From assembly GCF_018332655.1 (NCBI RefSeq), contig NZ_BOQL01000005.1:62001-126000 (forward strand): a DNA stretch of 64,000 nt, written 5' to 3'. The stretch's first letter is position 1. Every line of letters begins with the position of its first letter. Below are positions 34,635-43,917 of this stretch, piece by piece. Source of the DNA: Actinoplanes auranticolor (lineage in GTDB: Bacteria; Actinomycetota; Actinomycetes; Mycobacteriales; Micromonosporaceae). The notes beneath the pieces are model-generated. The model ran no database searches. It was not told the DNA's origin and worked only from the letters and a program-made list of their open reading frames with translations. The translations under genes were made by a program, and so were the position numbers.

Positions 34635-36158
34635 GTGAACGACGGTTCTGTGCTGCCCGAGGACGTGCTGCGTGACGCGCCGTCGTACACGCCGCGTGCG
34701 CACGAACTCGCCGACCTGGAGCTGCTGCTCTCCGGGGCGTACGCGCCGCTGACCGGCTTCCTCGGCCGGGTCGACCTGACGGCCCTGCGCCGCCGGGGCC
34801 GGCTCGCCGACGGGACGCCGTGGCCGGTCGGGGTCACCTGCGAAATCCCCGCCGAGATGGGCGCCGCGCTGAACGTCGACGATCCACTGCGCCGCACGGT
34901 GGTGCTCACCGACCCCGAGGGCGCGCCGGTGGCCGCGGTGGAGGTCAGCGACACCTGGCCGACCAGCGAGCGGATGTACGCGATCGGCGGCACGGTACGC
35001 CGGATGGGCGACGGCGGGCACGGGCCGTTCCAGCGCTTGCGGCGTACCCCGGAGGAAGTGAAGGCGCTGCTCCCGCCGGGCCGGGTCCTCGGGGTCATCG
35101 CCGACCGGCCGCTGCACCGCCCGCAGCTCGCCCAGATCGCGCACGCCGCCCGCACCCTCGCGGCCCACCTGCTGATCATCATCCCGGTCACCGGCCCCGG
35201 CCCGGACGGGCTGCCGCCGGAGGCCCTGGTCCGCGCGATCTTCGCGGCCCGGGACCGGATGCCGCCCGCCACGATCGTGGCGGTGCCGCTGATGCCGCGC
35301 AACGACGAGATGCGCGACGCACTGCTGCGGGCCCGGGTGGCGACGGCGTACGGCGTGACCCACGTCCTGTCCACCGGCGACATGCTCTCCGGCGGCGGCC
35401 TGCGGGTGCTGGTCCCCCGCGAGCTCGCCTACGACAACCGGGACGGTCAGTGGCGCTGGCGCGACGACATCCCGCCACGCAACCGCCGGCTGGCGATGAC
35501 CCCCGCCGAGGTGGAGGACCTGCTCGACCGCGGCTTCCCGCTGCCCGAGTGGCACACCCCGCCGGCGGTGGCCAAGGAGCTGTCCCGGGTCCGCCCGCCG
35601 CGCCGGCACCGCGGCCTGGTCGTCTTCTTCACCGGCTTCTCCGGCTCCGGCAAGTCCACGATCGCCCGGGGCCTGGCCGACTCGTTGCGGGAGAGCGGCG
35701 AGCGCACGATCACCTTCCTCGACGGCGACGTGGTGCGCCGCGAGCTCTCGGCCGGGCTCGGCTTCAGCCGGGCGGACCGGGACCGCAACGTGCGGCGGAT
35801 CGGCTGGGTGGCCGCCGAGGTGGCCCGGCACCGCGGCATGTCGATCGCGTGCCCGATCGCCCCGTACGCCGACGCCCGCGCCGCCGTGCGCGCGATGGCC
35901 ACCGAGGCGGGTGCCGGCTTCGTGCTGGTGCACGTGGCGACCCCGCTGGAGGTCTGCGAACGCCGCGACCGCAAGGGCCTGTACGCCCGCGCCCGGGCCG
36001 GCCAGCTGCGCGGGATGACCGGCATCGACGACCCGTACGAGGTGCCGGCGGACGCCGAGCTGACCCTGGACACCACGGACATGACCGTGGTCGAGGCCAT
36101 CGATGTGGTGCTCGCGTACCTGGTGGAGAGCGGCTGGGTGGAGCCGAACATGAAGTAA
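34635..36158 (+). CDS. ATP-sulfurylase-like / APS kinase fusion (sulfurylase site degenerate)
   Basis: 507 residues, GTG start after GGGGAG. APS kinase phosphorylates adenylyl sulfate to PAPS, the sulfate donor. Residues 1-325 resemble ATP sulfurylase (LELLLSGAYAPLTGFLG opening), but the QTRNPxHRxH motif is replaced by IADRPLHRPQ (155-164) and the GRDHAG motif by STGDML (246-251), so this half is probably inactive. Residues 330-507 form an intact APS kinase with P-loop GFSGSGKST (334-342), DGDVVRRELSAGLGFSRADRDRN and KGLYARARAGQ. First gene of the polysaccharide operon; it likely supplies PAPS to the two sulfotransferases nearby. Confidence 0.85.
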   Translation: MNDGSVLPEDVLRDAPSYTPRAHELADLELLLSGAYAPLTGFLGRVDLTALRRRGRLADGTPWPVGVTCEIPAEMGAALNVDDPLRRTVVLTDPEGAPVAAVEVSDTWPTSERMYAIGGTVRRMGDGGHGPFQRLRRTPEEVKALLPPGRVLGVIADRPLHRPQLAQIAHAARTLAAHLLIIIPVTGPGPDGLPPEALVRAIFAARDRMPPATIVAVPLMPRNDEMRDALLRARVATAYGVTHVLSTGDMLSGGGLRVLVPRELAYDNRDGQWRWRDDIPPRNRRLAMTPAEVEDLLDRGFPLPEWHTPPAVAKELSRVRPPRRHRGLVVFFTGFSGSGKSTIARGLADSLRESGERTITFLDGDVVRRELSAGLGFSRADRDRNVRRIGWVAAEVARHRGMSIACPIAPYADARAAVRAMATEAGAGFVLVHVATPLEVCERRDRKGLYARARAGQLRGMTGIDDPYEVPADAELTLDTTDMTVVEAIDVVLAYLVESGWVEPNMK

Positions 36159-36197
36159 CCGGTGGCGGCGGAGTAGTTACGCATCGGCGCACGGGCC

Positions 36198-36221
36198 GTT
36201 TACCCCCTACGGGGGCGAAAC
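36198..36221. promoter_or_regulatory. Imperfect dyad upstream of the wzz-like gene
   Basis: GTTT-A-CCCCC-TAC-GGGGG-CG-AAAC lies in the 111-bp gap between the APS kinase and wzz-like genes. It could be an operator or an intergenic attenuator; no function can be assigned. Confidence 0.35.
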
Positions 36222-36269
36222 GCCCATTGCCGTCAACTCACTCCACACCCCGAAAGGGCCGCCGAACCG

Positions 36270-38081
36270 ATGGAAGATCCGCGCCCGGTGTCCGCCGACC
36301 TCTCGCATTACCTGGGCGTCTTCCGCCGGCACTGGTGGGTCGTGCTCGCCGCCGCGGGCCTGGGGCTCGGACTCGGCGCCCTGGTCACCCAGGTCGTGCC
36401 CAAGGTCTACGAGTCATCGACCTCGGTGCTGGTGCAGGCCGTGTCCGGGGACACCAACGCCTCCGGCGGCCGGACCAAGGGCCCGATCAACCTGGACACC
36501 GAGGCCCAGCTGGTCGGCTCGGGCGCGGTCGCGGTCAAGGCCGCGGCCCTGCTGCGCTCCCCGATCTCGCCGATCGAGCTGGCCCATGACGTCTCCGTCG
36601 AGGTGCCGGCCAACACCACCGTGCTGGTGATCCGCTTCCAGGCCGACAAGCCGGAGGCCGCGCAGGCCGGGTCGCACGCGTTCGCCGAGGCGTACCTGCG
36701 CAACCGGGAGGAGACCGCCCGGGCCGAGCTGGATCAGCGGATCAAGACCCTCAACCTCAAGGCCAAGCAGCTCACCACCAACCTGACCAGCATCAACAAC
36801 CGGCTGGCCAAGGCGCCGGACGGCAGCTTCGAGCGCGGCAACCTGGAGAGCCTGCGGAACAACTCGCAGAATCAGCTCAACAGCATCACCGGCCGGCTCA
36901 ACGAGCTGACCACCGCCACCGTCAGCGCCGGCAGCATCATCAGCGACGCCCGCGTACCGGACGCGCCGATCAGCCCGAACGCGATGCTCAACATCGCCAC
37001 CGGCGGCATGGTCGGGCTGCTGGCCGGGCTGGTGCTGGCCTTCCTGCGGGAACGCTTCGACCGGCGCCTGCGCACCGCGGCCGACGTCCGCGACCGGGGG
37101 CGGATCCCGGTGCTGGCGGCGCTGGACGAGCGGACCACGCCGCACTTCGACGACGTGCTGCAGCCGTACGGGCCGGGCGGGCGGGTCTTCAACCGGCTGC
37201 GCAACGAGATCCTGGCCAGCCTGAACAGCGGTGACCAGATCATCGTGGTGACCGGGGCCAGCCGGGGCTCGGCGACCACGCTGGTGGCGGCAAACCTGGC
37301 TGCCGCGCTGGCGCGTACCGGAAGTGATGTCGTGCTGATCGGCGCGCACCTGCCGGACAGTGTCGTGGACGCGGCCCCGCTGGCCCGGATGCTCGGCGTC
37401 GCGCCGATGCCCGGCCTGTCCGACCTGCTGGCCGGCCGGATCGGCCTGCACAAGGCGATGCAGCGGACCCCGCGCATCCCGTCGCTGCGGGTCATCACGA
37501 CCGGCGGCGCGGCGACCGCGGCCGGGCTGATGCAGTCCCAGCGGCTGCGCGACACGCTGGAGGCGCTGCGCCGGCAGACCGGCTACGTGGTCATCGAAGC
37601 ACCGTCGACCAGCAGCAGCGCCGACGCGCAGAGCCTGGCCAGCCTGGCCGACGCCGCCATCCTCGCGGTCGAGCTGCGCCGGGCCAAGCGCCCCGCGCTG
37701 CTGGACGCGGCCGAGCAGCTCAGCCGGGTCGGCACACCGCTGCTGGGTGCCGTGGTGCTGCCGCGGCTGAGCGCGATGCGGGCCGACGAGCAGAACCTGC
37801 CGGTGGTCACCCTGCCGGCCGAGCGCCGGCCCGAGCCGCGGCCTGTGCAGCGACCCGAGCAGCAGAGCGAGGAACGGTCCGAGCCGCGCCCGGACGAGAC
37901 CGCGGTGCTGGACACGGATCGCACCCAGCCGATGCGGCGGGTACCGGCCAATCCGGCCCAGGGCGGCCCGGTCCGCCCGCGCCCGGAACTGGACGAGGTC
38001 ACCGCGATCATCGACCTGGGCTCGGCGGGCGCCCAGACCAAGACGGCCGAGAAGACCGGCGAGCAGCCGGACGAGAAGTGA
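36270..38081 (+). CDS. Wzz-type chain-length/co-polymerase protein with degenerate BY-kinase domain
   Basis: 603 residues. Two membrane helices (about 24-44 and 238-258) flank a periplasm-type loop with a coiled coil near 140-210, as in polysaccharide co-polymerases. The cytoplasmic part is homologous to bacterial tyrosine kinases, but Walker A reads GASRGSATT (from 329) without the Lys, Walker A-prime has Gly358 in LIGAHL in place of Asp, and Walker B has Glu443 in VVIEAP. The C-terminal tail is Pro/Glu/Arg-rich and lacks the Tyr cluster. It is therefore probably a pseudokinase. Its stop overlaps the next start (GTGA). Confidence 0.85.
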   Translation: MEDPRPVSADLSHYLGVFRRHWWVVLAAAGLGLGLGALVTQVVPKVYESSTSVLVQAVSGDTNASGGRTKGPINLDTEAQLVGSGAVAVKAAALLRSPISPIELAHDVSVEVPANTTVLVIRFQADKPEAAQAGSHAFAEAYLRNREETARAELDQRIKTLNLKAKQLTTNLTSINNRLAKAPDGSFERGNLESLRNNSQNQLNSITGRLNELTTATVSAGSIISDARVPDAPISPNAMLNIATGGMVGLLAGLVLAFLRERFDRRLRTAADVRDRGRIPVLAALDERTTPHFDDVLQPYGPGGRVFNRLRNEILASLNSGDQIIVVTGASRGSATTLVAANLAAALARTGSDVVLIGAHLPDSVVDAAPLARMLGVAPMPGLSDLLAGRIGLHKAMQRTPRIPSLRVITTGGAATAAGLMQSQRLRDTLEALRRQTGYVVIEAPSTSSSADAQSLASLADAAILAVELRRAKRPALLDAAEQLSRVGTPLLGAVVLPRLSAMRADEQNLPVVTLPAERRPEPRPVQRPEQQSEERSEPRPDETAVLDTDRTQPMRRVPANPAQGGPVRPRPELDEVTAIIDLGSAGAQTKTAEKTGEQPDEK

Positions 38082-39493
38082 CGCTGGTCGTCCCCGGCGG
38101 CTCTGGCACCGCCAGCACCCGGGCCGCCGGGCCCGCGCACAGCGCCCCGGTGCGGCGGCCGACCGCCCTGCCGGCCTGGCCGCTGGCGAGCATGCTGGCG
38201 TTCTATCCCCTGTGGTGGGCGCTCGGCCTGGGCGTGCTGATCTTCCCGCTGATGGCGGTGCCGATGCTGGTGCTGCTGCTGCGCCGGCGCGCCGGCGGCC
38301 GGCCGGTGCTGCTGCCGCCCGGCTTCGCCTGGTGGCTGCTGTTCCTGGCGGCGGTCGTGGTCAGCATCGCGGCGCTGGGCGCCGACCCGAGCGGGACGGT
38401 GGCCGAGCCGGCGAGCGGGCGCCTGATCGCGGTCGTCTACCGGCTGACGCTGTACGCCTCCCTGACCGTCCTGCTGGTGTACGCGGGCAACCTCACCGAA
38501 CTCGAGCTCTCCCGCAAGCGGCTGGTCAAACTGCTCGGCTGGCTGTTCGTCGTCACCGTGCTCGGCGGGCTGCTGGGCATCGTCGCCGGGCGGTTCGAGT
38601 TCACCTCGCCGGTCGAGATGCTGCTGCCGCACGGCCTGCGCAGCAAGGGCTTCGTGCAGTCGATGGTGCACCCGTACGCCGCGCAGATCATGGACCTGGT
38701 CGGCGGCGAGAAGCCCCGCCCGGCCGCGCCGTGGGGTTACACCAACACCTGGGGCAACAACTTCTGCCTGCTGATGGGCTGGCTGGTGGTCGCGGCCGGG
38801 GCTTCGCGGCGCGGCGGCGTCAAGCTGTTCGCGGTGCTGTGCCTGGGCGTCTCGATCGTCCCGGCGGTGGTGTCGCTCAACCGCGGCCTGTGGATCGGCA
38901 TCGGCGTGGTCGTGCTCTACGTCGCCGCCCGGTACGTGCTCATGGGCCGGCTGTGGATCATCGCTGCGGTCCTGCTCGCCGGGGCCGCGCTGGTCGTCGC
39001 CCTGGTCGCCACCCCGCTCGGCGACACGGTCAACGCCCGCATCGACAACGGCAAGTCCAACGGTGTGCGGTCGTTCCTGATCGAACGCGCGGTCGACGGA
39101 TTCGCCGAGTCCCCGGTGATCGGCTACGGCTCCACCCGCAACACGATCGGCGGCCGCAACTCGATCACCGTCGGCGAGAGCTCCGGCTGCGAGCGCTGCG
39201 GCAACTTCACCGTCGGCGGCAACGGCCAGTTCTGGCAGCTGATGTACGCCCACGGCGCCGCCGGCACCCTCGCCTACCTGGCCTTCTTCGGCTACGGCCT
39301 GTGGCGTTTCCGGCGTGACCGCACCCCGATCGGGATCGCCGGCAGCGCCGCGATCGTCAGCTCCTTCTCGGCGATGCTCTGGTACAACTCGCTCGCCACC
39401 CCTCTGGTCTTCATGTTCCTGGCGTACGCGCTGCTCTGGCGCAACGAACTAGAAGCGACAAGATCCGGAGGGCCAGCCCATGAGTCCCGTTAA
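38078..39493 (+). CDS. Wzy-like polysaccharide polymerase / O-antigen ligase family membrane protein
   Basis: 471 residues, GTG start overlapping the wzz-like stop. About ten to eleven membrane segments, with a large central extracellular loop and the O-antigen-ligase-type stretch SLNRGLWIGIGVVVL followed by RSFLIERAVDGFAESPVIGYGSTRN. A CERC motif (two Cys) occurs in the later loop. Polymerises lipid-linked repeat units outside the membrane in Wzx/Wzy pathways. Overlaps the next gene by 14 bp. Confidence 0.82.
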   Translation: MTLVVPGGSGTASTRAAGPAHSAPVRRPTALPAWPLASMLAFYPLWWALGLGVLIFPLMAVPMLVLLLRRRAGGRPVLLPPGFAWWLLFLAAVVVSIAALGADPSGTVAEPASGRLIAVVYRLTLYASLTVLLVYAGNLTELELSRKRLVKLLGWLFVVTVLGGLLGIVAGRFEFTSPVEMLLPHGLRSKGFVQSMVHPYAAQIMDLVGGEKPRPAAPWGYTNTWGNNFCLLMGWLVVAAGASRRGGVKLFAVLCLGVSIVPAVVSLNRGLWIGIGVVVLYVAARYVLMGRLWIIAAVLLAGAALVVALVATPLGDTVNARIDNGKSNGVRSFLIERAVDGFAESPVIGYGSTRNTIGGRNSITVGESSGCERCGNFTVGGNGQFWQLMYAHGAAGTLAYLAFFGYGLWRFRRDRTPIGIAGSAAIVSSFSAMLWYNSLATPLVFMFLAYALLWRNELEATRSGGPAHESR

Positions 39494-40709
39494 GACCGCA
39501 CCCGCCGCACTGACGGCGGGTGACTCGGCACTGCGCACGCAGTACCTCGCCGAGGTGCTCGAACTGCTCTACCCGGCACCGTGCGACACCACCGGCGGCC
39601 CCGGCGAGCCGATCACCGAATACCTGGTCGTGCCGGACGCGCGCCGGCCCCGGCTGCTGGTGCCCAACACCTCGCGCCGGGTCGCCGCCGCCGCGGTACG
39701 CCGCTACGCCGAACCGCAGTCCCGCAGCGCCCGGCTCAAGCGGGACGCGGTGGTGGCGGCCCTGCGTACCGGCGCCTCCGGGGTGCTGCTGCGCGACCGG
39801 ATCAAGGTCACCGGCCCGGCCGCGGAGAGCATCGACGGTCACCTGCGCCAGGCCCTGGGCCGCGAGCTGTCGGTCAGCATCCACATCGGACCGGCCCGGG
39901 CCAACCGCAAGCCGGTGCTGCAGCTCATCAGCCCCGAGGGCGAGACCTTCGGCTTCGGCAAGCTGGGCACCGGACCGCTCACCCAGCGGCTGGTCAAGGC
40001 CGAGACCTCGGCGCTGACCGCGCTCGGCGCCGTCGGGCTCACCAAGCTGTCCGTGCCGACCGTGCTGCACGCCGGTCAGTGGCGCGGCCTGCAGGTGCTG
40101 ATCCAGTCCGCGCTGCCGGTCTGGCTGCCCCGGGCGCCGCTGACCCAGCGCCGGCTGATCGCCGCGATGCTCGACGTCGCCGGATGCTGCGGCTACCACA
40201 GCGGCACGCTGGTCGGCAGCGCGTACTGGGCCGAGCTGCGCGGGCGGCTGGCCGCCCTCGGCGACCGGCCCGAGGGGGTCGCGCTGACCTCGGCCGCCGA
40301 GCTGCTCGCCACCCACGCCGGGCAGCACACCCTGCGGTACGGCGCCTGGCACGGCGACTGGGCCCCGTGGAACATGGCCAACCTCGCCGACGCGCTGCTG
40401 GTCTGGGACTGGGAACGGTTCGCCACCGGGGTGCCGGTCGGCTTCGACGCCGTGCACCACGAGTTGCAGCGGCGGATCCAGACCACCGGCGACGCCGCCG
40501 ACGCGGTCGAGACGACCGTCCGCCGGGCCGGGGAGCTGCTCGCGCCGTTCGGGGTGGCCGACGACGTCCGGGAACTCACCGCTCTGCTCTACCTGATCGA
40601 CCTGGCCGCGCGGTACCTGGCCGACCGCCAGGCCGAGGCGGGCGCCCGGCTGGGCGTGCTCGGCACCTGGCTGCTGCCGGTCCTGATCCGCCGGGTCGAA
40701 GAGCTGTGA
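39480..40709 (+). CDS. APH-fold phosphotransferase-like protein in the polysaccharide operon
   Basis: 409 residues. The C-terminal half carries an aminoglycoside-phosphotransferase-type catalytic loop HGDWAPWN (291-298; Asp293, Asn298) and VWDWERF with metal-binding Asp310. The N-terminal lobe (GKLGTGPLTQRLVKAETSAL) would bind ATP. No membrane segment. Such kinases in polysaccharide clusters may phosphorylate a sugar or a lipid intermediate; here the target is unknown. Frame overlap with the polymerase gene indicates coupled synthesis. Confidence 0.7.
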   Translation: MSPVKTAPAALTAGDSALRTQYLAEVLELLYPAPCDTTGGPGEPITEYLVVPDARRPRLLVPNTSRRVAAAAVRRYAEPQSRSARLKRDAVVAALRTGASGVLLRDRIKVTGPAAESIDGHLRQALGRELSVSIHIGPARANRKPVLQLISPEGETFGFGKLGTGPLTQRLVKAETSALTALGAVGLTKLSVPTVLHAGQWRGLQVLIQSALPVWLPRAPLTQRRLIAAMLDVAGCCGYHSGTLVGSAYWAELRGRLAALGDRPEGVALTSAAELLATHAGQHTLRYGAWHGDWAPWNMANLADALLVWDWERFATGVPVGFDAVHHELQRRIQTTGDAADAVETTVRRAGELLAPFGVADDVRELTALLYLIDLAARYLADRQAEAGARLGVLGTWLLPVLIRRVEEL

Positions 40710-40743
40710 CCGGACACCACACCATCGGAAGGGCGCTGTAGCC

Positions 40744-41622
40744 ATGGACGTCTCGAAAGTTCCGACCCCCGTCAAGCGCGTCGTGCACCTCGGCTCGCGC
40801 TCGTACGGCCGGCTCACCGCCCCGGCCCGGATGACCCCGTCGTTCCTGATCTGCGGCGGCCAGCGCTGCGGCACGACTTCGCTCTACCGCGCCCTCGCCG
40901 CGCACCCGGTGGTGCTCAAGGCGGTGCTGCACAAGGGCGTGCACTACTTCGACGTGTCCTACGACCGGGGCATGGGCTGGTACAAGGGCCACTTCCCGAT
41001 GCAGCGCAGCGCCGAGAAGATCCGCACCCGGTACGGCGTGGACGCGCAGACGTTCGAGTCGAGCCCGTACTACATGTACCACCCGCAGGCGGCCGCCCGG
41101 ATCGCCGCGGACCTGCCCGGCGCGAAGCTGGTGGTGCTGGTCCGGGACCCGGTGGAGCGGGCCTACTCGCAACACCACCACGAGGTGGCCCGGGGCTTCG
41201 AGCAGGAACGCGACTTCGGCAACGCGCTCGCGCTCGAGGCCGCCCGGCTGCACCGCCAGGAGCACAAGCTGGCGACCGACCCGACCTACTACTCCTTCGG
41301 CCACCAGCACCACGCCTACCGGGCCCGCGGCGAGTACGCCCGCTACCTGAGCGTGATGGCCCAGCACGTCGGCCGGGAACGCATCCACGTGGTGGAGAGC
41401 GAGCGGTTCTTCGCCGAGCCCGAGCAGACCTACGACGAGGTGTGCCGGTTCCTCGGCCTGCCGACCGATCTCGGGCATCCGCCGTTCGAGCAGCACAACG
41501 CCCGCCCCCGGCAGTCCGACATGGACCCGGTGCTGCGCCAGGACCTGACCGAGCACTTCGCGCCGCACGACGACGCCCTGATCACGTGGCTGGGCCGGGT
41601 GCCCATCTGGCGTCAGGCATGA
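40744..41622 (+). CDS. PAPS-dependent sulfotransferase 1
   Basis: 292 residues. The 5-prime phosphosulfate loop is GGQRCGTTS (38-46) and the 3-prime phosphate site is VLVRDPVERAYSQHHHE. This is the heparan-type/carbohydrate sulfotransferase fold. Intracellular by lack of signal. It should transfer sulfate from PAPS to a sugar hydroxyl of the lipid-linked or nucleotide-linked precursor before export. Overlaps the flippase gene by ATGA; PAPS can come from the APS kinase at 34635. Confidence 0.87.
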   Translation: MDVSKVPTPVKRVVHLGSRSYGRLTAPARMTPSFLICGGQRCGTTSLYRALAAHPVVLKAVLHKGVHYFDVSYDRGMGWYKGHFPMQRSAEKIRTRYGVDAQTFESSPYYMYHPQAAARIAADLPGAKLVVLVRDPVERAYSQHHHEVARGFEQERDFGNALALEAARLHRQEHKLATDPTYYSFGHQHHAYRARGEYARYLSVMAQHVGRERIHVVESERFFAEPEQTYDEVCRFLGLPTDLGHPPFEQHNARPRQSDMDPVLRQDLTEHFAPHDDALITWLGRVPIWRQA

Positions 41623-43184
41623 CCGCTGCCGACGTCGCCGCGGCGCCGGACCGGCAGGGCACCCGCGGCGTCGCCCGCGGCGGGCTGGCCAACATGGCCG
41701 GCTCGGCCCTGGCCGGCGGCACCGGCGTCGTCGTCACCTGGGTCGTCGCGCGCAGCCTGGGCGCCGAGCAGGCCGGCGCGTTCTTCGCCGCCACGGCGGC
41801 CTTCGTGCTGGCCGGCGGGCTGGCCAAGCTGGGTACGCAGACGGGCCTGGTCTACTGGCCGGCCCGGCTGCGCGCCACCGGCCGGGACCACCTGCTCGGT
41901 ACCTGCCTGCGGATCGCGCTGACCCCGGTCGTCGTGCTCGCGCTGGTGCTGGCGGTCGCGATGTGGTTCGGTGCGCCCGCGATCGCGCACCTCACCGCGG
42001 CCGACTCGCCGCACGTCCTGGCCGGGCACACCACCGCCCTGCGGGTGCTGGCCGTCTTCCTGCCACTGCAGGCGCTCACCGACGCGCTGCTCACCGCCAC
42101 CCGCGGCTACAAGGCCATGCGGCCGACCGTCACCCTGGACCGCGTCCTGCGCAGCACGCTGCAGTTGCTGTGCGTCGGCGCGGTCGGGGTGGCGACGCTG
42201 TGGGGCATCGCGACGCTGCCCGGTTTCGCGTTCGCGTGGGCGGTGCCGTACCTGCCCGTGGTGATCCTGGCGGCGGTCGCGCTGCGCCGTACGTACCTGG
42301 CGGCCCGGCCTGACGACCCGCGGACCCGCCGCCGCGACCGCCGGCAGCTGCGCCGTGACTTCTGGTGGTTCACCGGGCCGCGGGCCCTGGCCAGCGTCGC
42401 GCAGCTGGCCCTGCAGCGCATCGACGTGCTGCTTCTGGCCGCCCTGGGCGGGCTCGCCCCGGCCGCGATCTACGCGGTCGCCGGCCGGTTCGTGGTGCTC
42501 ATCCAGTTCGCCAACCAGGGCATCTCGCAATCGGTGCAGCCGCGGCTGGCCGAGGCGCTCGCCGTCGGCGACCGCGTCACCGCCAACCACCTCTACCAGA
42601 CCGCCACCGGCTGGCTGGTGCTCGTCACCTGGCCGATCACCTTCCTGGTGATCCTGTTCGCGCCGGTCTACCTGGGCCTGTTCGGCAGCGGCTACCGCAG
42701 CGGGGCCGACGTGGTGGTGGTGCTCGGCTGCGCGATGCTGGTGGCCACCGGCTGCGGCATGGTCGACATGGTGCTCGCGATGGCCGGGCGCACCTCGTGG
42801 AACCTGATCAACGTCCTGGTCGCGCTGGGCGTCACCGTCGGCCTGGACGTGCTGCTGATCCCCCGGTACGGCGCCCTCGGCGCCGCGATCGGGCTGGCCT
42901 GCGCGATGGTCGCCAACAACGTGCTGCCGCTGATCCAGGTGGGCCGGGCCGCCCGGCTGCACCCGTTCGGCCCCGGGACGCTGGCCGCCGCCGGGCTCTC
43001 CGTCGCGTGTTTCGGAGTCCTGCCCCGGCTCGTGACCGCCGCGGCGGGCGCCGGCCCGGCGGGGATGTCACTGGCTGTCGCGCTGGCCGTGGCCACCTTC
43101 GCCGGCGGCGGGTGGCTGCTGCGCGGACGCCTCGGCCTCAACGCCTTCAAGCCCCGCAAGCTCACCCAGAGGAGGACCGGATGA
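41619..43184 (+). CDS. Wzx-like polysaccharide flippase
   Basis: 521 residues with about fourteen hydrophobic segments, MATE/MVF-type polysaccharide exporter. Start ATG 41619 overlaps the sulfotransferase stop. Characteristic stretches are ARSLGAEQAGAFFAATA, FTGPRALASVAQLALQRIDVLLLAALGG and SGYRSGADVVVVLGCAML. Flips lipid-linked repeat units across the membrane for the polymerase at 38078. Confidence 0.88.
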   Translation: MTAADVAAAPDRQGTRGVARGGLANMAGSALAGGTGVVVTWVVARSLGAEQAGAFFAATAAFVLAGGLAKLGTQTGLVYWPARLRATGRDHLLGTCLRIALTPVVVLALVLAVAMWFGAPAIAHLTAADSPHVLAGHTTALRVLAVFLPLQALTDALLTATRGYKAMRPTVTLDRVLRSTLQLLCVGAVGVATLWGIATLPGFAFAWAVPYLPVVILAAVALRRTYLAARPDDPRTRRRDRRQLRRDFWWFTGPRALASVAQLALQRIDVLLLAALGGLAPAAIYAVAGRFVVLIQFANQGISQSVQPRLAEALAVGDRVTANHLYQTATGWLVLVTWPITFLVILFAPVYLGLFGSGYRSGADVVVVLGCAMLVATGCGMVDMVLAMAGRTSWNLINVLVALGVTVGLDVLLIPRYGALGAAIGLACAMVANNVLPLIQVGRAARLHPFGPGTLAAAGLSVACFGVLPRLVTAAAGAGPAGMSLAVALAVATFAGGGWLLRGRLGLNAFKPRKLTQRRTG

Positions 43185-43909
43185 CCACCGAATACACCAA
43201 GGTGTTCCAGGACGCCGAAGCCGTCGACAAGTACGAGCACGTCACGTACGCGCCGGACAGCTACGCGTCGCGGATCAACGAGCGGCAGCAGGCGTACCTG
43301 CGCAAGCTCGTCGCCCGGGAGTTCGACACCGCACCGGTGCAGCACGACTTCGCCTGCGGCACCGGGCGCGCCATCCGTACGCTGCACGGCCTGGTCCGCG
43401 AGGCGCACGGCTACGACACGTCCGCCGAGATGATGGCCAAGGCGGCCGAGGTCGGATCGCAGGCGCACTGGCACCAGGTGCCGATGGACGGCCCGGTGCC
43501 GGAGCCGGTGCGGGCCGGCTACCCGGCGATCGTGACGATGTTCCGGCTGCTGCTCAACGTGCACGCCGACGTACGGGACCGGGCCATCGCGTTCGCGGCC
43601 AAGGCTCTGCCGGAAGCGGCCTCCGGGCTGCTGGTGGTGGAGAACCACGGCAACGCCGGATCGCTGCGGCACCTGCGGGCCCGGCGGCACTCCGGCGAGC
43701 GCTGGTTCGCCGAGCTGTCCCACGAGGAGGTCGGGGAGTTGCTCGACCGGCACGGCTTCGAGGTGATCGAGCGGCGGGGCTTCTCGATGCTGACCGAGTC
43801 GCTGGACCACAAGCTGCTGGCCCGGGCGGCCGACGCGGCGGCCCGCAAGCTGCCGGGCACCGACAGCTTCGCGGTCAACGTCCTCTACACCGCCCGGCGG
43901 AAGAAGTAG
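43181..43909 (+). CDS. SAM-dependent methyltransferase
   Basis: 242 residues. Class I motif DFACGTGRA (56-64), then YDTSAEM and a later VVENHGN strand. The start ATG 43181 follows AGAGGAGG and overlaps the flippase stop by ATGA. In this setting it probably methylates a sugar of the repeat unit. Confidence 0.8.
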   Translation: MTTEYTKVFQDAEAVDKYEHVTYAPDSYASRINERQQAYLRKLVAREFDTAPVQHDFACGTGRAIRTLHGLVREAHGYDTSAEMMAKAAEVGSQAHWHQVPMDGPVPEPVRAGYPAIVTMFRLLLNVHADVRDRAIAFAAKALPEAASGLLVVENHGNAGSLRHLRARRHSGERWFAELSHEEVGELLDRHGFEVIERRGFSMLTESLDHKLLARAADAAARKLPGTDSFAVNVLYTARRKK

Positions 43910-43917
43910 CCACTGTC

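Noticed and set aside
41613..42962. Antisense open frame rich in His, Gln and Asp
   Set aside because: Complement of the flippase gene; membrane genes in GC-rich DNA give this composition.
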